DNA of 42,082 bases from PWHG01 sp964406935 (GTDB lineage: Bacteria; Patescibacteriota; Patescibacteriia; Patescibacteriales; UBA12465), in the NCBI GenBank assembly GCA_964406935.1, contig CAYOTM010000006.1:1-42082 (forward strand), read 5' to 3'. Both the position numbers and the translations under genes were made by a program. Shown in pieces: positions 8,001 through 15,868 of the stretch. Every line of letters starts with the position of its first letter. Position 1 is the stretch's first letter. A model generated the notes under the pieces. The model saw only the letters and a program-made list of their open reading frames with translations. It was not told the DNA's origin and made no database searches.

Positions 8001-8257
8001 TGAAGAATCCCTTTCGTTATTACCCCCGTTTTTTAGCGGTTTTTTTAATTAAATTATATCAAAGAACCTTATCACCCGATCATGGGATGTTTAAATTATT
8101 TTTCCCTCATGGTTTTTGTCGGTTTACCCCCACTTGTTCTGAGTATGGGGCTCAAGCTTTTTCTAAACATGGAATTTTTAAAGGATTTTATTTAACCACC
8201 AAGCGGATTATTCGTTGTAATCCCTTTAATCCCGGTGGTCATGATCCAGTTCCTTAA
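8000..8257 (+). CDS. yidD: Membrane protein insertion efficiency factor YidD
   Basis: A small membrane-associated protein thought to help YidC insert membrane proteins. In 85 residues it keeps the family hallmark: FLIKLYQRTLSP near the N-terminus, then CRFTPTCSEYGAQAF with three conserved positions around the Cys pair, and RIIRCNPFNPGGHDPVP at the C-terminus. It overlaps rnpA by one base and precedes yidC by 12 nt, so the three are one operon. Confidence 0.95.
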   Translation: MKNPFRYYPRFLAVFLIKLYQRTLSPDHGMFKLFFPHGFCRFTPTCSEYGAQAFSKHGIFKGFYLTTKRIIRCNPFNPGGHDPVP

Positions 8258-8269
8258 TTAATTATTTAT

Positions 8270-9046
8270 ATGGCTAATCTTTTCCAAATTATTTTTTATC
8301 AACCAATCTTAAATTTATTAGTGTTTTTGTATAACACGGTTTCTTTTCAAGATTTGGGTGTGGCGATTGTTTTACTCACAATTATTATTAAGGTTGTTTT
8401 ATTGCCTTTTTCTAAACAATCAATCAAAGCTCAAAAATCAATGCAAGATATTCAGCCCAAGATTGATGAAGTTAAGAAAAAATATAAAGACAATAAAGAA
8501 GAAATGGGTAAAGCTTTGATGAATTTATATAAAGAAAATAAAGTTAACCCTTTTTCTTCTTGCTTACCAATGTTGATTCAATTACCTTTTTTATGGGCGG
8601 TTTTTCGAGTTTTTAGGGATGATCCAGGAAAACATCTAGATTTAGTCTATTCTTTTTTAGCACGATTTAAGCCAGAAACCATTGAAACTATTTCTTTTGG
8701 ATTTTTAGATTTATCAAAACCTAATATTGTTTTAGCGTTATTAGCTGGTTTGGCTCAGTTTTGGCAAGCCAAACACATGATGAACAGGCGAAAGGCCAAT
8801 AAAAACATCCAAGCGGTTAGTGAGGTTGGCGGTAAAGAAGAAAATATGGCCACCATTATGAATAAGCAAATGCTTTATTTTATGCCAATTATTACAGTGG
8901 TGATTGGTGTTAGTCTGCCCGGCGGCTTAACCTTATACTGGTTTCTCACCACGCTATTAACCGCCTTACAACAAATTTATGTTTTTAAAAAAAATGAACC
9001 CAAAGCTTCAATTAATAATCAAGAAGTAATCGAAGCTAAGCCTTAA
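8270..9046 (+). CDS. yidC: YidC/Oxa1 family membrane insertase
   Basis: Inserts and folds inner-membrane proteins, alone or with Sec. The 258-residue protein is the short form without the large periplasmic domain of proteobacterial YidC. It has a first helix region FQDLGVAIVLLTIIIKVVLLPFS, a cytoplasmic coiled hairpin (QKSMQDIQPKIDEVKKKYKDN), the NPFSSCLPMLIQLPFLWAVF helix, and the C-terminal ITVVIGVSLPGGLTLYWFLTTL segment. The positively charged QSIKAQK just after the first helix is typical. It ends the operon, with a strong terminator downstream. No khpB/jag homologue follows it. Confidence 0.94.
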   Translation: MANLFQIIFYQPILNLLVFLYNTVSFQDLGVAIVLLTIIIKVVLLPFSKQSIKAQKSMQDIQPKIDEVKKKYKDNKEEMGKALMNLYKENKVNPFSSCLPMLIQLPFLWAVFRVFRDDPGKHLDLVYSFLARFKPETIETISFGFLDLSKPNIVLALLAGLAQFWQAKHMMNRRKANKNIQAVSEVGGKEENMATIMNKQMLYFMPIITVVIGVSLPGGLTLYWFLTTLLTALQQIYVFKKNEPKASINNQEVIEAKP

Positions 9047-9067
9047 AAATTATCTTAAATTATTATT

Positions 9068-9093
9068 AAAAATACCCCTTAAGGGGTATTTTT
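9068..9093. terminator. Bidirectional terminator after yidC
   Basis: A perfect palindrome: AAAAATACCCC pairs with GGGGTATTTTT across TTAA, with T tracts on both strands. It lies between the convergent yidC and the 9130-9873 gene. Confidence 0.9.
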
Positions 9094-9129
9094 ATTATTT
9101 AATGTTTAATAAATAAGTATAATTATAAG

Positions 9130-9873
9130 TTAATTAAACAAACGATCGCGACCAACAATTATTTTTATTTTTTTATTTAAAACACTCACTTTAGTCGGAG
9201 TCTGAATTTCAATCACCTCATCTAATAATAGTAAATTTTTGCTAGTTATTTTAACCTCTTCAACTGAAAAATAACTTTGATCTTTAGAGCGACCATTAAT
9301 TAATAAGCCTAATTTACCATCGTTTGGCGAGAGACGTACTTCATTTTTTAAATCTGGGTTATCATTTAAATTATAAATAATAAAGCTAGATTTATTAAGA
9401 GTTTCCAGAGAGTAATCTTGAGGAAATTCTACTTGTATATCATTGCCGCTTAATTCCGCTTTATTAAGAAAAAAATGTGAGCCCGCCACTCCAACGTCAA
9501 TGGTTTCTATTCTTCTTGCTAAAATAGTGTTACACGCCTCTTCTTCCTTTTTAATACCCAAAGATTTAGCAATTGATTGGTTATCGCCAACAGGAATTAT
9601 AGATAGTAAAACATCTTGAGAAAAAGAATCGTATAAACTATCACTAACCAAGGCCGAAGCTACTTTATTAATAGTAGCATTATTACCCACTGCTACTATG
9701 TTTTTAGCCCCATTCCTTAACTCTTGTTGAATTAGCAACTTAATGTTTTTAATTGCCCCTAAACGAATTATTTTTCCATTTAAACCTAAGTCAGTTAATC
9801 GGATCTCGATTTTATTAAGAGCTCGTTGGTGGCGGTTTTTATTTAAAAAGTCGTCGTAAATATAGACATTCAT
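9130..9873 (-). CDS. Diacylglycerol-kinase-like (YegS/DAGK-type) protein with altered nucleotide motif
   Basis: The 247-residue protein resembles the DAGK catalytic fold of YegS-type lipid kinases: an N-terminal Rossmann-like half (MNVYIYDDFLNKN..., GAKNIVAVGNNATINKVASAL, LLSIIPVGDNQSIAKSLGI), then a beta-rich half ending KVSVLNKKIKIIVGRDRLF. In active kinases the segment after the second strand reads GGDGTxxE, whereas here it is VGNNATINK, losing the Gly-Asp-Gly that binds nucleotide. It may be a catalytically dead or re-purposed relative, possibly lipid binding. The first ATG is two codons upstream (MIM); I chose the second Met. It is followed on the same strand, after 23 nt of reverse-strand spacer, by the bactofilin gene upstream of it. 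Confidence 0.6.
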   Translation of the reverse strand: MNVYIYDDFLNKNRHQRALNKIEIRLTDLGLNGKIIRLGAIKNIKLLIQQELRNGAKNIVAVGNNATINKVASALVSDSLYDSFSQDVLLSIIPVGDNQSIAKSLGIKKEEEACNTILARRIETIDVGVAGSHFFLNKAELSGNDIQVEFPQDYSLETLNKSSFIIYNLNDNPDLKNEVRLSPNDGKLGLLINGRSKDQSYFSVEEVKITSKNLLLLDEVIEIQTPTKVSVLNKKIKIIVGRDRLFN

Positions 9874-9896
9874 AATCACCAGATTAAATACTGTAA

Positions 9897-10307
9897 TTAA
9901 TCATTATTTTCTTGACTAACATTTTCTTTTTTTTCTTCATCTACATCTTTATTGTTATCAGAATTAATAATTAATTGTCCATTTAAAAAAGCACCGCGAG
10001 CAATTGAAATTTCGCCACAACGGACATCACCCATTACTCTTGCCGATTTACCAATTGATAGATATTTTTTTACTTTTAAATTTCCTTGAATTTCTCCGTT
10101 AATTATTGCTTCTTTAGCTTCGATATTAGCGACCACTTTAGCTTGTTCGCCAATTAATAAATTAGCGCTAGTCTTTAAAGAGCCCTCTAATTGTCCTTCA
10201 ATCACAACATTTCCTTGGCCAGAAAAATTACCTTTAACTTTAATTGATGATCCAATAATTGTTTCAGCATCTTTAAAATTTTCTAATTTGTTTTCTTTGC
10301 TAAACAT
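9897..10307 (-). CDS. Bactofilin (polymer-forming cytoskeletal protein)
   Basis: A 136-residue protein whose central 90 residues are a right-handed beta-helix of the bactofilin family. About six short turns contain Gly, Ile and Val at regular spacing, from IGSSIKVKGNFSGQGNVVIEG through INGEIQGNLKVKKYLSIGK to ISIARGAFLNGQLII. The flanking tails are charged and disordered, as usual in the family. Bactofilins polymerise without nucleotides and scaffold envelope enzymes or shape determinants. It sits upstream of the lipid-kinase-like gene on the same strand. In this window other envelope genes (PBP1A, RodZ-like, lgt) lie elsewhere. Confidence 0.9.
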   Translation of the reverse strand: MFSKENKLENFKDAETIIGSSIKVKGNFSGQGNVVIEGQLEGSLKTSANLLIGEQAKVVANIEAKEAIINGEIQGNLKVKKYLSIGKSARVMGDVRCGEISIARGAFLNGQLIINSDNNKDVDEEKKENVSQENND

Positions 10308-10429
10308 AAATTTATAAACATCTATAGTTAATAGATGTGGGATTATTTAGATAAAATGAATAAGAATCGCTCTTATTAATTTTAATCTAAGCTCATATCT
10401 TTGTCAAAGTTATTTTTTTAAAAAATCTA

Positions 10430-10458
10430 TTGAAAAAATAAATTATTTGTTATATGAT
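10430..10458 (+). promoter_or_regulatory. Promoter of tRNA-Arg(CCT)
   Basis: TTGAAA (10430-10435), a 17-nt spacer and TATGAT (10453-10458). The start is predicted near 10465, 30 nt before the tRNA. Confidence 0.65.
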
Positions 10459-10494
10459 GTGTTTATTAAGTCTTTGTCTTCACCTTATAACCTG

Positions 10495-10566
10495 GTCCCC
10501 ATAGTTTAATGGATAAAACAAGAATCTCCTAAGTTCTAAATCCAGGTTCGATTCCTGGTGGGGACA
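10495..10566 (+). tRNA. tRNA-Arg (CCT)
   Basis: Acceptor GTCCCCA/TGGGGAC, D-arm, anticodon stem AGAAT/GTTCT around CTCCTAA (anticodon CCT), T-arm CCAGGTTCGATTCCTGG and discriminator A. CCA is not encoded. Confidence 0.92.
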
Positions 10567-10595
10567 CGATTTTTTATTTTTGTCAATAATATACA

Positions 10596-10652
10596 TGTTC
10601 TTCAAAGAACTAAAACTATTTATTTTATAATATTTATGTTCTTTAAAGAACA
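10596..10652 (+). promoter_or_regulatory. tRNA-Ala promoter flanked by two TGTTC-N6-GAAC(A) palindromes
   Basis: Palindrome 1, TGTTCTTCAAAGAACT (10596-10611), covers where the -35 of a TATAAT (10626-10631) would be. Palindrome 2, TGTTCTTTAAAGAACA (10637-10652), covers the predicted start (about 10638). The centres are 41 bp apart, close to four helical turns, as for a dual operator. As RNA they would form only short hairpins. Confidence 0.5.
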
Positions 10653-10662
10653 AAATTATATT

Positions 10663-10736
10663 GGGCCATTAGCTCAGTTGGCTAGAGCGCTTCCATGGCA
10701 TGGAAGAGGTCAAGGGTTCAAGTCCCTTATGGTCCA
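10663..10736 (+). tRNA. tRNA-Ala (GGC)
   Basis: Acceptor GGGCCAT/ATGGTCC, D-arm GCTCAGTTGGCTAGAGC, anticodon stem CTTCC/GGAAG around ATGGCAT (anticodon GGC), T-arm AGGGTTCAAGTCCCT and discriminator A. CCA is not encoded. Confidence 0.95.
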
Positions 10737-10759
10737 CAATGTTATCTGATTAGTTTTTT

Positions 10760-11350
10760 ATTAAGACACAAAAAAGAGTATTGATTATTCATGGTTGGGG
10801 TGGATATCCGGAGGAGGGTTGGTTTCCCTGGCTAAAAACAGAATTAATAAAGCCTAATTTTCTAGTAGAGGTCCCTCAATTACCACAACCAGAAGAGCCT
10901 AGAATTAATAATTAGGTTGGATTCCTAAAAGGAGTGTTTGGAATAGTTGATAGTCAAACATATTTTATTGGTCATAGTATGGGTTGCCAAGCAATTGCTA
11001 GGTATTTAGAGAGTTTATTAGAAAACACTGTTATTGGCGGAGCAGTGTTTGTGTCGGGTTTTTTTAAAAGATTGACTAATTTAGAGGACAATAAAGTGGT
11101 TCATAGTGTTTCAGATGAATGGCTTAAAGCACCAATAAACCTAGAAAAAGTTAAATCACGTCTAAATAAAAGTGTGGCTATTTTTTCTGATAATGATCCT
11201 TATGTGCCTTTAGACAATATAAATGATTTTCAGAACAATCTTAAATCAGAAATTATTATTAAAAAATCACAGGGGCACTTTTCTGGAAGTAATGGAATAA
11301 AAATTCTTCCCATTGCCTTAGAATCTTTAATTAAAATTAGTCACCACTAA
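10760..11350 (+). pseudogene. Decayed RBBP9/YdeN-type alpha/beta hydrolase
   Basis: The plus-strand frame reads KTQKRVLIIHGWGGYPEEGW, then PRINN, a TAG at 10913-10915, and VGFLKGVFGIVDSQTYFIGHSMGCQA to the stop at 11350. This is a complete serine hydrolase of the RBBP9/YdeN group: the N-terminal HGWGG oxyanion segment, the nucleophile elbow GHSMG, an Asp in SDNDPYVP and a His in SQGHFSG. Two lesions are present. The TAG stands where homologues usually have Trp (TGG to TAG), and the start position is ATT (10760-10762) with no ATG in frame before the stop at 10751. The part after the TAG could restart at GTG 10934 but would lack the oxyanion strand. Either lesion could be a sequencing error, but together they favour a pseudogene. 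Confidence 0.7.
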
Positions 11351-11371
11351 TTTTATAAAATTATTTAGAGC

Positions 11372-11404
11372 ATAATATGTTCCTGAAGGAACATATTATA
11401 TAAT
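11372..11404 (+). promoter_or_regulatory. trxB promoter with overlapping palindrome
   Basis: TGTTCCTGAAGGAACA (11378-11393), extended to 12-bp arms (11372-11399) around TGAA, overlaps the -35 position of a TATAAT at 11399-11404. The predicted start near 11411 begins a leader whose first 20 nt form an AGTCTA/TAGACT hairpin (11411-11430). The palindrome has the same form as the two at the tRNA-Ala promoter. Confidence 0.5.
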
Positions 11405-11509
11405 TATAAAAGTCTACATTATTCTAGACTAAAATATTTTTTAGCTAATATTAGCTATTTATTTAATATTAGCCAAAAAACATTATTAAAAAATTTTATT
11501 TTTTAAATT

Positions 11510-12433
11510 ATGTATGACACAATTATTGTCGGCGCGGGTCCAGCTGGTTTTACCGCCGCTATCTATGCGGTCCGTAGAGAAATGAAAACTTTAATTATTG
11601 GTAGTGAAATTGGTGGTCAAATTATTTGGGCTCATGAAATTGAAAATTATCCTGGCTTTGAAAACATTAATAACTTTGAGTTAATTAATCGTTTTCAAGA
11701 ACATGCTATTAAAGCCGGGTCAGAGTTTAAAAATAGTGAAGTTAAAAGAATTGAAAAAAATTCAGACAACTTTTTTACTTTATATACCAATAAAGACTCT
11801 TATCGAGCAAAAACGGTTATTTTAGCCATGGGGTTATCTCCTCGTCGTTTAGAAATTCCCGGAGAACAAAATCTGAATGGTAAGGGGGTGTCTTACTGCG
11901 CTAACTGTGATGGACCACTTTATCGAGATAAGGTGGTAGCAGTGATTGGTGGCGGTAATTCCGCTTTTGATGCAGCTGAAGTAATGTCCAAAATTGCCAA
12001 ACAAGTCTATCTAATTAATCGTAATGATAAATTTAAAGCCTTTGACTCTTTAGTTAAAGATGTTTATGACCGTCCTAATATTGAAATTATTACTTGGGCA
12101 GAAATGAAATCAATTAATGGTCAGGATAAAGTAGACTCTTTAACTTATTACCATCAAATTGATAAACAAGAAAAAACTTTAAATTTAGACGGCGTTTTTG
12201 TAGAGGTTGGTCGAATTGCCCACACTGATTTAGTGGCTGATATAGTAGATAGAGATCAGTCAGGGCAAATTTTAACTGATCATAATTATATGACTAAAAC
12301 TCCTGGCTTATTTGCCGCTGGTGATGTAGTTAGTAGTGATTTTAAACAAATAACCATTGCTAATGGTCAAGCCACGGTAGCTGCTTTGGCCGCCTATCAG
12401 TACTTACAAAAAGAATTTTCAGTTAATAAATAA
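11510..12433 (+). CDS. trxB: Thioredoxin-disulfide reductase-like flavoprotein
   Basis: An FAD-dependent pyridine-nucleotide disulfide oxidoreductase of the low-molecular-weight TrxB family, 307 residues. The FAD-binding Rossmann motif GAGPAGFTAAIYA is at the N-terminus. The redox-active pair is CANC in VSYCANCDG, and the second Rossmann motif is GGGNSAFDAAEV. The C-terminal FAD motif is GLFAAGDV, followed by ITIANGQATVAAL. The stretch that normally reads HRRDxFR and selects NADPH is INRNDKFKA here. Both the second Arg and the leading His are missing, so it may use NADH or another electron donor. It lies alone between the hydrolase remnant and a terminator. The substrate is probably thioredoxin or a similar CxxC protein, but none is encoded nearby. 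Confidence 0.88.
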   Translation: MYDTIIVGAGPAGFTAAIYAVRREMKTLIIGSEIGGQIIWAHEIENYPGFENINNFELINRFQEHAIKAGSEFKNSEVKRIEKNSDNFFTLYTNKDSYRAKTVILAMGLSPRRLEIPGEQNLNGKGVSYCANCDGPLYRDKVVAVIGGGNSAFDAAEVMSKIAKQVYLINRNDKFKAFDSLVKDVYDRPNIEIITWAEMKSINGQDKVDSLTYYHQIDKQEKTLNLDGVFVEVGRIAHTDLVADIVDRDQSGQILTDHNYMTKTPGLFAAGDVVSSDFKQITIANGQATVAALAAYQYLQKEFSVNK

Positions 12434-12455
12434 ACCCGACAGTTTATTATAAAAG

Positions 12456-12484
12456 AAACAGCTATTTTATAGCTGTTTTTTGTT
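12456..12484 (+). terminator. Terminator after trxB
   Basis: AAACAGCTA (12456-12464) pairs with TAGCTGTTT (12470-12478) and is followed by TTTTTTGTTT. Confidence 0.85.
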
Positions 12485-12492
12485 TATTTTGA

Positions 12493-12498
12493 TATAAT
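12493..12498 (+). promoter_or_regulatory. -10 box of the glycan cluster promoter
   Basis: A perfect TATAAT 28 nt before ATG 12526. No convincing -35 lies at the right distance, because the trxB terminator occupies that position. Confidence 0.4.
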
Positions 12499-12525
12499 AT
12501 ATTTAGTTAATTTATTTTTAAATTT

Positions 12526-13824
12526 ATGATTAATCAACCAACTAATAAGGTTCACTTAATTTCTTTGGATATGGGCTATGGTCATCAACGAGCAGCCTAT
12601 CCTTTAGTAGAAATTAGTAAAGAGGGGATTGTTCCCGCTAATAATTACCCTAACATTACCTTATCAGAAAAAAAATATTGGCAAAAAAGTCGTGAAATTT
12701 ACGAAAAAATTTCCTATTTTAAACGTGTTCCGTTATTAGGGGAAGCAGTTTTTGGAGTAATGGACTATTTTCAAAAAATTGATGATTTTTATCCTCGACG
12801 CAACTTAAGCTCTCAGACTCTTCAACAAAGAAACTTTATGCGCCAAATTAAATCGGGTTTAGGTAAAGATTTAATTGATTATTTAAATCAAGATCCTTTA
12901 CCAATGATTACTACTTTTTTCGTGGCTGCTTATTTTGCTGAATATCATGGTTATCAAGGAGATATTTATTGTGTTTTATGTGATGCTGATGTTTCTCGCG
13001 CTTGGGCTATGCCTAATGCTAAAAAAAGTCGAGTTAAATATTTAGTACCCACTAAAATTACTCAAGAAAGATTATTAATGTATGGCGTGCGCCCTGAAAT
13101 GATTATTTATACTGGCTTTCCTCTGCCTTTAGAAAATATTGGTAATCCAGAGAGAGAAATTACCCAACACGACTTAGCTGTTCGCCTAGCTCAACTTGAT
13201 CCTGAAAAAAACTATCGACGTTTGTATGGTGATTTACTTAAATCTCATTTACCCGCCTCGCCCACCTCTCCAGTTAGACCGACCACGATTACTTTTGCGG
13301 TTGGTGGTGCAGGCGCTCAAAGACAATTAGGCGTGGAAATTATTACTAAATTAAAACCAGCCATTTTAGCTGATCGGATCGCTATGAATTTAGTAGCTGG
13401 CTCCCGGGAAGATGTATATGAATTTTTTCAATCAGAAATTATTAAACTAAATTTACAAGATAGTCCCAATATTCGTTTAATTTATCACCCCAATAAAGCT
13501 GAATATTTTCGATTATTTAACGAAGCTCTTCGGGGAACCGATATTTTATGGACCAAACCCTCAGAGTTGAGTTTCTATACTGCCCTAGGCCTTCCAATAA
13601 TTATGGCTGAACCAGTTGGTGCTCAAGAATATAAAAATCGAGATTGGCTTCTATCTATAGGAGCTGCTCATAATTCGCTGAATCCGACAGCGGTTGACGA
13701 ATGGTTATTTGATTGGTTAGTTGATGGACGGTTAGCCCGATCAGCTATGAACGCTTATTTAAATGCTCCCGCTTTGGGTACCTATAATATTAAAAAATTA
13801 TTTTTTGATGATAATCAAGAATAA
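12526..13824 (+). CDS. GT-B-like glycosyltransferase resembling MurG/MGDG synthase
   Basis: A 432-residue protein that I place in the GT-B class only by pattern. The N-terminal VHLISLDMGYGHQRAAYPL resembles the glycine- and His-containing acceptor loop of MGDG-synthase/MurG-type enzymes (SxDxGGGH). A second half starts at ITFAVGGAGAQRQLG, typical of a C-terminal nucleotide-sugar domain. TKPSELSFYTALGLPIIMAEPVGAQEYKN then matches the TKPGGLT...P.....PxGQExxN region of that class. The donor sugar is unknown. The gene is followed within 23 nt by an EamA transporter and then two more carbohydrate genes, suggesting an envelope glycolipid or polysaccharide role. It could also be a conserved protein of unknown function with the same fold. 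Confidence 0.55.
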   Translation: MINQPTNKVHLISLDMGYGHQRAAYPLVEISKEGIVPANNYPNITLSEKKYWQKSREIYEKISYFKRVPLLGEAVFGVMDYFQKIDDFYPRRNLSSQTLQQRNFMRQIKSGLGKDLIDYLNQDPLPMITTFFVAAYFAEYHGYQGDIYCVLCDADVSRAWAMPNAKKSRVKYLVPTKITQERLLMYGVRPEMIIYTGFPLPLENIGNPEREITQHDLAVRLAQLDPEKNYRRLYGDLLKSHLPASPTSPVRPTTITFAVGGAGAQRQLGVEIITKLKPAILADRIAMNLVAGSREDVYEFFQSEIIKLNLQDSPNIRLIYHPNKAEYFRLFNEALRGTDILWTKPSELSFYTALGLPIIMAEPVGAQEYKNRDWLLSIGAAHNSLNPTAVDEWLFDWLVDGRLARSAMNAYLNAPALGTYNIKKLFFDDNQE

Positions 13825-13847
13825 TTTGTTTATTTAATTTTTTAAAT

Positions 13848-14783
13848 ATGTCTTGGATAGCCGTTGCCTTAGGTGCTTATTTATTTTTAGCTTTTGCTAA
13901 TTTAATTGATAAGTTTTTAGTAGATAATATTATTAAAAGTAGTCGGGCTTATACTTTTATTGTTTGTTTATTAGGCTTGGCGATGTGGGTAGTAGCTCCT
14001 TGGTTTTTAACTTGGCCAGGCATCGGTTGGTTTTTATTTTTTTTATTAGCCGGAATTTTATTCGCGATTGCTTTATTGTTTTTATATGAAGCTTTAAGGC
14101 GAGGTGAGGCTTCTCGAGTCTTAGTAATTATTGGTGGCTCAACGCCAATTTTCTCCTTTTTATTATCTTGGTTTCTTTGGAAAGAAATGTTTGATTGGCG
14201 ACAAATTATGGGATTTTGTTTGTTAATTATTGGTATTTTTGTAATTGCTTGGTTGCCAATTTATCAAACTGTCTGGGAAAAATTTATTATTAAATTAGGT
14301 TTTCAACATGATAAGCGGGACGGTGGTTTGGGGATAGCCGTTTTATCTGGTTTATTTTATTCTTTATATTTTATTAGTAGTAAACATGCTTATAATTATC
14401 ACGAATTTGTTAATGTTTTCTTATGGACTCGGATTGGAGCGGTTATTTTAACTTTATTTTTTCTGTTAAATAAAGATAGTCGTCAGCAAATTATTAAAGT
14501 TTTTAAGCCCACAGAACGGACTAAGCGGGGTGGGTTAGTAATTAGTAATCAATTATTAGGCTCAACTGGTTTTATTTTACAAAATTACGCTATCTCTTTG
14601 GGGCCGGTAGCAATTATTAATGCTCTTCAAGGATTTCAATATGCCTTAATTATGATTTTTAGTGCAATTGGAGCCAGTATTTGGCCAGCCCTAGCCCAAG
14701 AAGAATTTAAAGGAAGGATTTTGTGGCAAAAAATTATTGCAATTATTTTTATTGCCTTGGGTTTATTTTTTGTAGCTGCTTAA
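13848..14783 (+). CDS. EamA/DMT-family membrane transporter
   Basis: A 311-residue, very hydrophobic protein with about ten predicted transmembrane helices arranged as two EamA halves (roughly residues 1-135 and 160-310). The first half ends LLIIGIFVIAWLP, and the second ends with the matching IAIIFIALGLFFVAA. The conserved features are an early small-residue helix, FLYEALRRGEASRVLVIIG (half 1) and ILQNYAISLGPVAIINALQG (half 2). DMT proteins export metabolites or flip undecaprenyl-linked sugars; the substrate cannot be read from the sequence. It sits between glycosyltransferase-like and glycoside-hydrolase-like genes with gaps of 23 and 4 nt, so a sugar-lipid flippase is a reasonable guess. 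Confidence 0.8.
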   Translation: MSWIAVALGAYLFLAFANLIDKFLVDNIIKSSRAYTFIVCLLGLAMWVVAPWFLTWPGIGWFLFFLLAGILFAIALLFLYEALRRGEASRVLVIIGGSTPIFSFLLSWFLWKEMFDWRQIMGFCLLIIGIFVIAWLPIYQTVWEKFIIKLGFQHDKRDGGLGIAVLSGLFYSLYFISSKHAYNYHEFVNVFLWTRIGAVILTLFFLLNKDSRQQIIKVFKPTERTKRGGLVISNQLLGSTGFILQNYAISLGPVAIINALQGFQYALIMIFSAIGASIWPALAQEEFKGRILWQKIIAIIFIALGLFFVAA

Positions 14784-14787
14784 ATTT

Positions 14788-15795
14788 ATGATTAAAAAAA
14801 GGAATCGATTTTTTTTAATTTTTGTTTTTATTTTTATGTTGTTTTTATTATGGCTGGCTAAAATTTATCCCAGTCGTCAGGCTTATTATCAAATTGAGGG
14901 AGACCCTGATTATTTTGGGGTTACTTTTTCTACTAAATTTTGTAAAGAAATTGGCTTAGACTGGAAAGAGGTTTATCTCAATATTTTAGACGATCTTCAA
15001 GTTAAGAATATTCGTTTGCCAATTTATTGGGATGAAATTGAGAAAGAGCCGGGTGTTTTTGATTTTACTGATTATGATTTTATAATTTCTGAGGGTGAAA
15101 AAAGGGGTGTTAAGTTTATTATTAACATTGGTTGGCGTTTGCCTCGTTGGCCAGAATGCCATGCCCCCGATTGGGCGAGCAAAGAAGGTTTGGTTAGTAC
15201 TCAAAATTATACCCTAACTATGCTCGAGACCGTTATTAAGCGTTATCAGGATAGTCCGGCGATTGTCACCTGGCAGTTAGAAAACGAACCGTTTTTTGAT
15301 GCTTTTGGTGTTTGTCCGCCCAGCGATGAAGAGTTTTTTAGTCGAGAAATAAAACTGGTTAAAAGCTTAGACGATCGACCAGTCTTAGTGTCGGCTACCG
15401 GTGAGCTTAGTTGGTGGCGCAAAGAAGCTAAGTATGCTGATATTTTTGGTAGCACTTTATACCGAATCGTTTGGGGTCCACTAACTGGCTATACTCGCTA
15501 TCCATTGCCTGCCTGGTTTTATCGTCTAAAAGCCTGGTTGGCAGGCATTCCTCCTGAAAAAAGAGTGATTATTGAACTTCAGGCTGAGCCCTGGGTACCC
15601 AAGGGTAGTATGGTTTATTTACCAGAAGAAGAAGCTGATAAATCATTTAACTTAAATCAATTTAAGCTAAATATAAAATACGCTTATAAGCTACAGTTTA
15701 AACAGGCTTATTTATGGGGAGTTGAGTGGTGGTATTTACAATATAAAAACAATGATCCAGAATATTGGCGATTCGCTCGTCAGCTTTTTCGTTAA
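14788..15795 (+). CDS. Membrane-anchored clan-A (TIM-barrel) glycoside hydrolase
   Basis: 335 residues. A short basic start and one hydrophobic segment (about 7-25, FFLIFVFIFMLFLLWLA) form a membrane anchor or uncleaved signal. The rest reads as a (beta/alpha)8 hydrolase: VKNIRLPIYWDEIEKEPGVFDFTDYD is the typical early strand of GH5/GH39/GH42-like enzymes. The acid/base Glu is in WQLENEPF (NEP motif), the nucleophile Glu probably in IIELQAEPW, and YLWGVEWWYLQ closes the barrel. The exact family and substrate cannot be assigned. It starts 4 nt after the transporter stop and probably trims or remodels a surface glycan made by the neighbouring transferases. Confidence 0.75.
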   Translation: MIKKRNRFFLIFVFIFMLFLLWLAKIYPSRQAYYQIEGDPDYFGVTFSTKFCKEIGLDWKEVYLNILDDLQVKNIRLPIYWDEIEKEPGVFDFTDYDFIISEGEKRGVKFIINIGWRLPRWPECHAPDWASKEGLVSTQNYTLTMLETVIKRYQDSPAIVTWQLENEPFFDAFGVCPPSDEEFFSREIKLVKSLDDRPVLVSATGELSWWRKEAKYADIFGSTLYRIVWGPLTGYTRYPLPAWFYRLKAWLAGIPPEKRVIIELQAEPWVPKGSMVYLPEEEADKSFNLNQFKLNIKYAYKLQFKQAYLWGVEWWYLQYKNNDPEYWRFARQLFR

Positions 15796-15868
15796 CCTAA
15801 AATTATAGTTTACTTAATTATTAATTTGGTTTAGTATGTAGTTACTAAGTTTTTTTAATTTATTTTTT

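Noticed and set aside
10558..10749. A 63-residue plus-strand frame across two tRNAs
   Set aside because: It runs through tRNA-Arg and tRNA-Ala and the spacer between them; tRNA evidence is decisive.
14986..15455. Minus-strand frames inside the glycoside hydrolase gene
   Set aside because: These are shadows of a gene with clear NEP and ELQAEP motifs on the plus strand.
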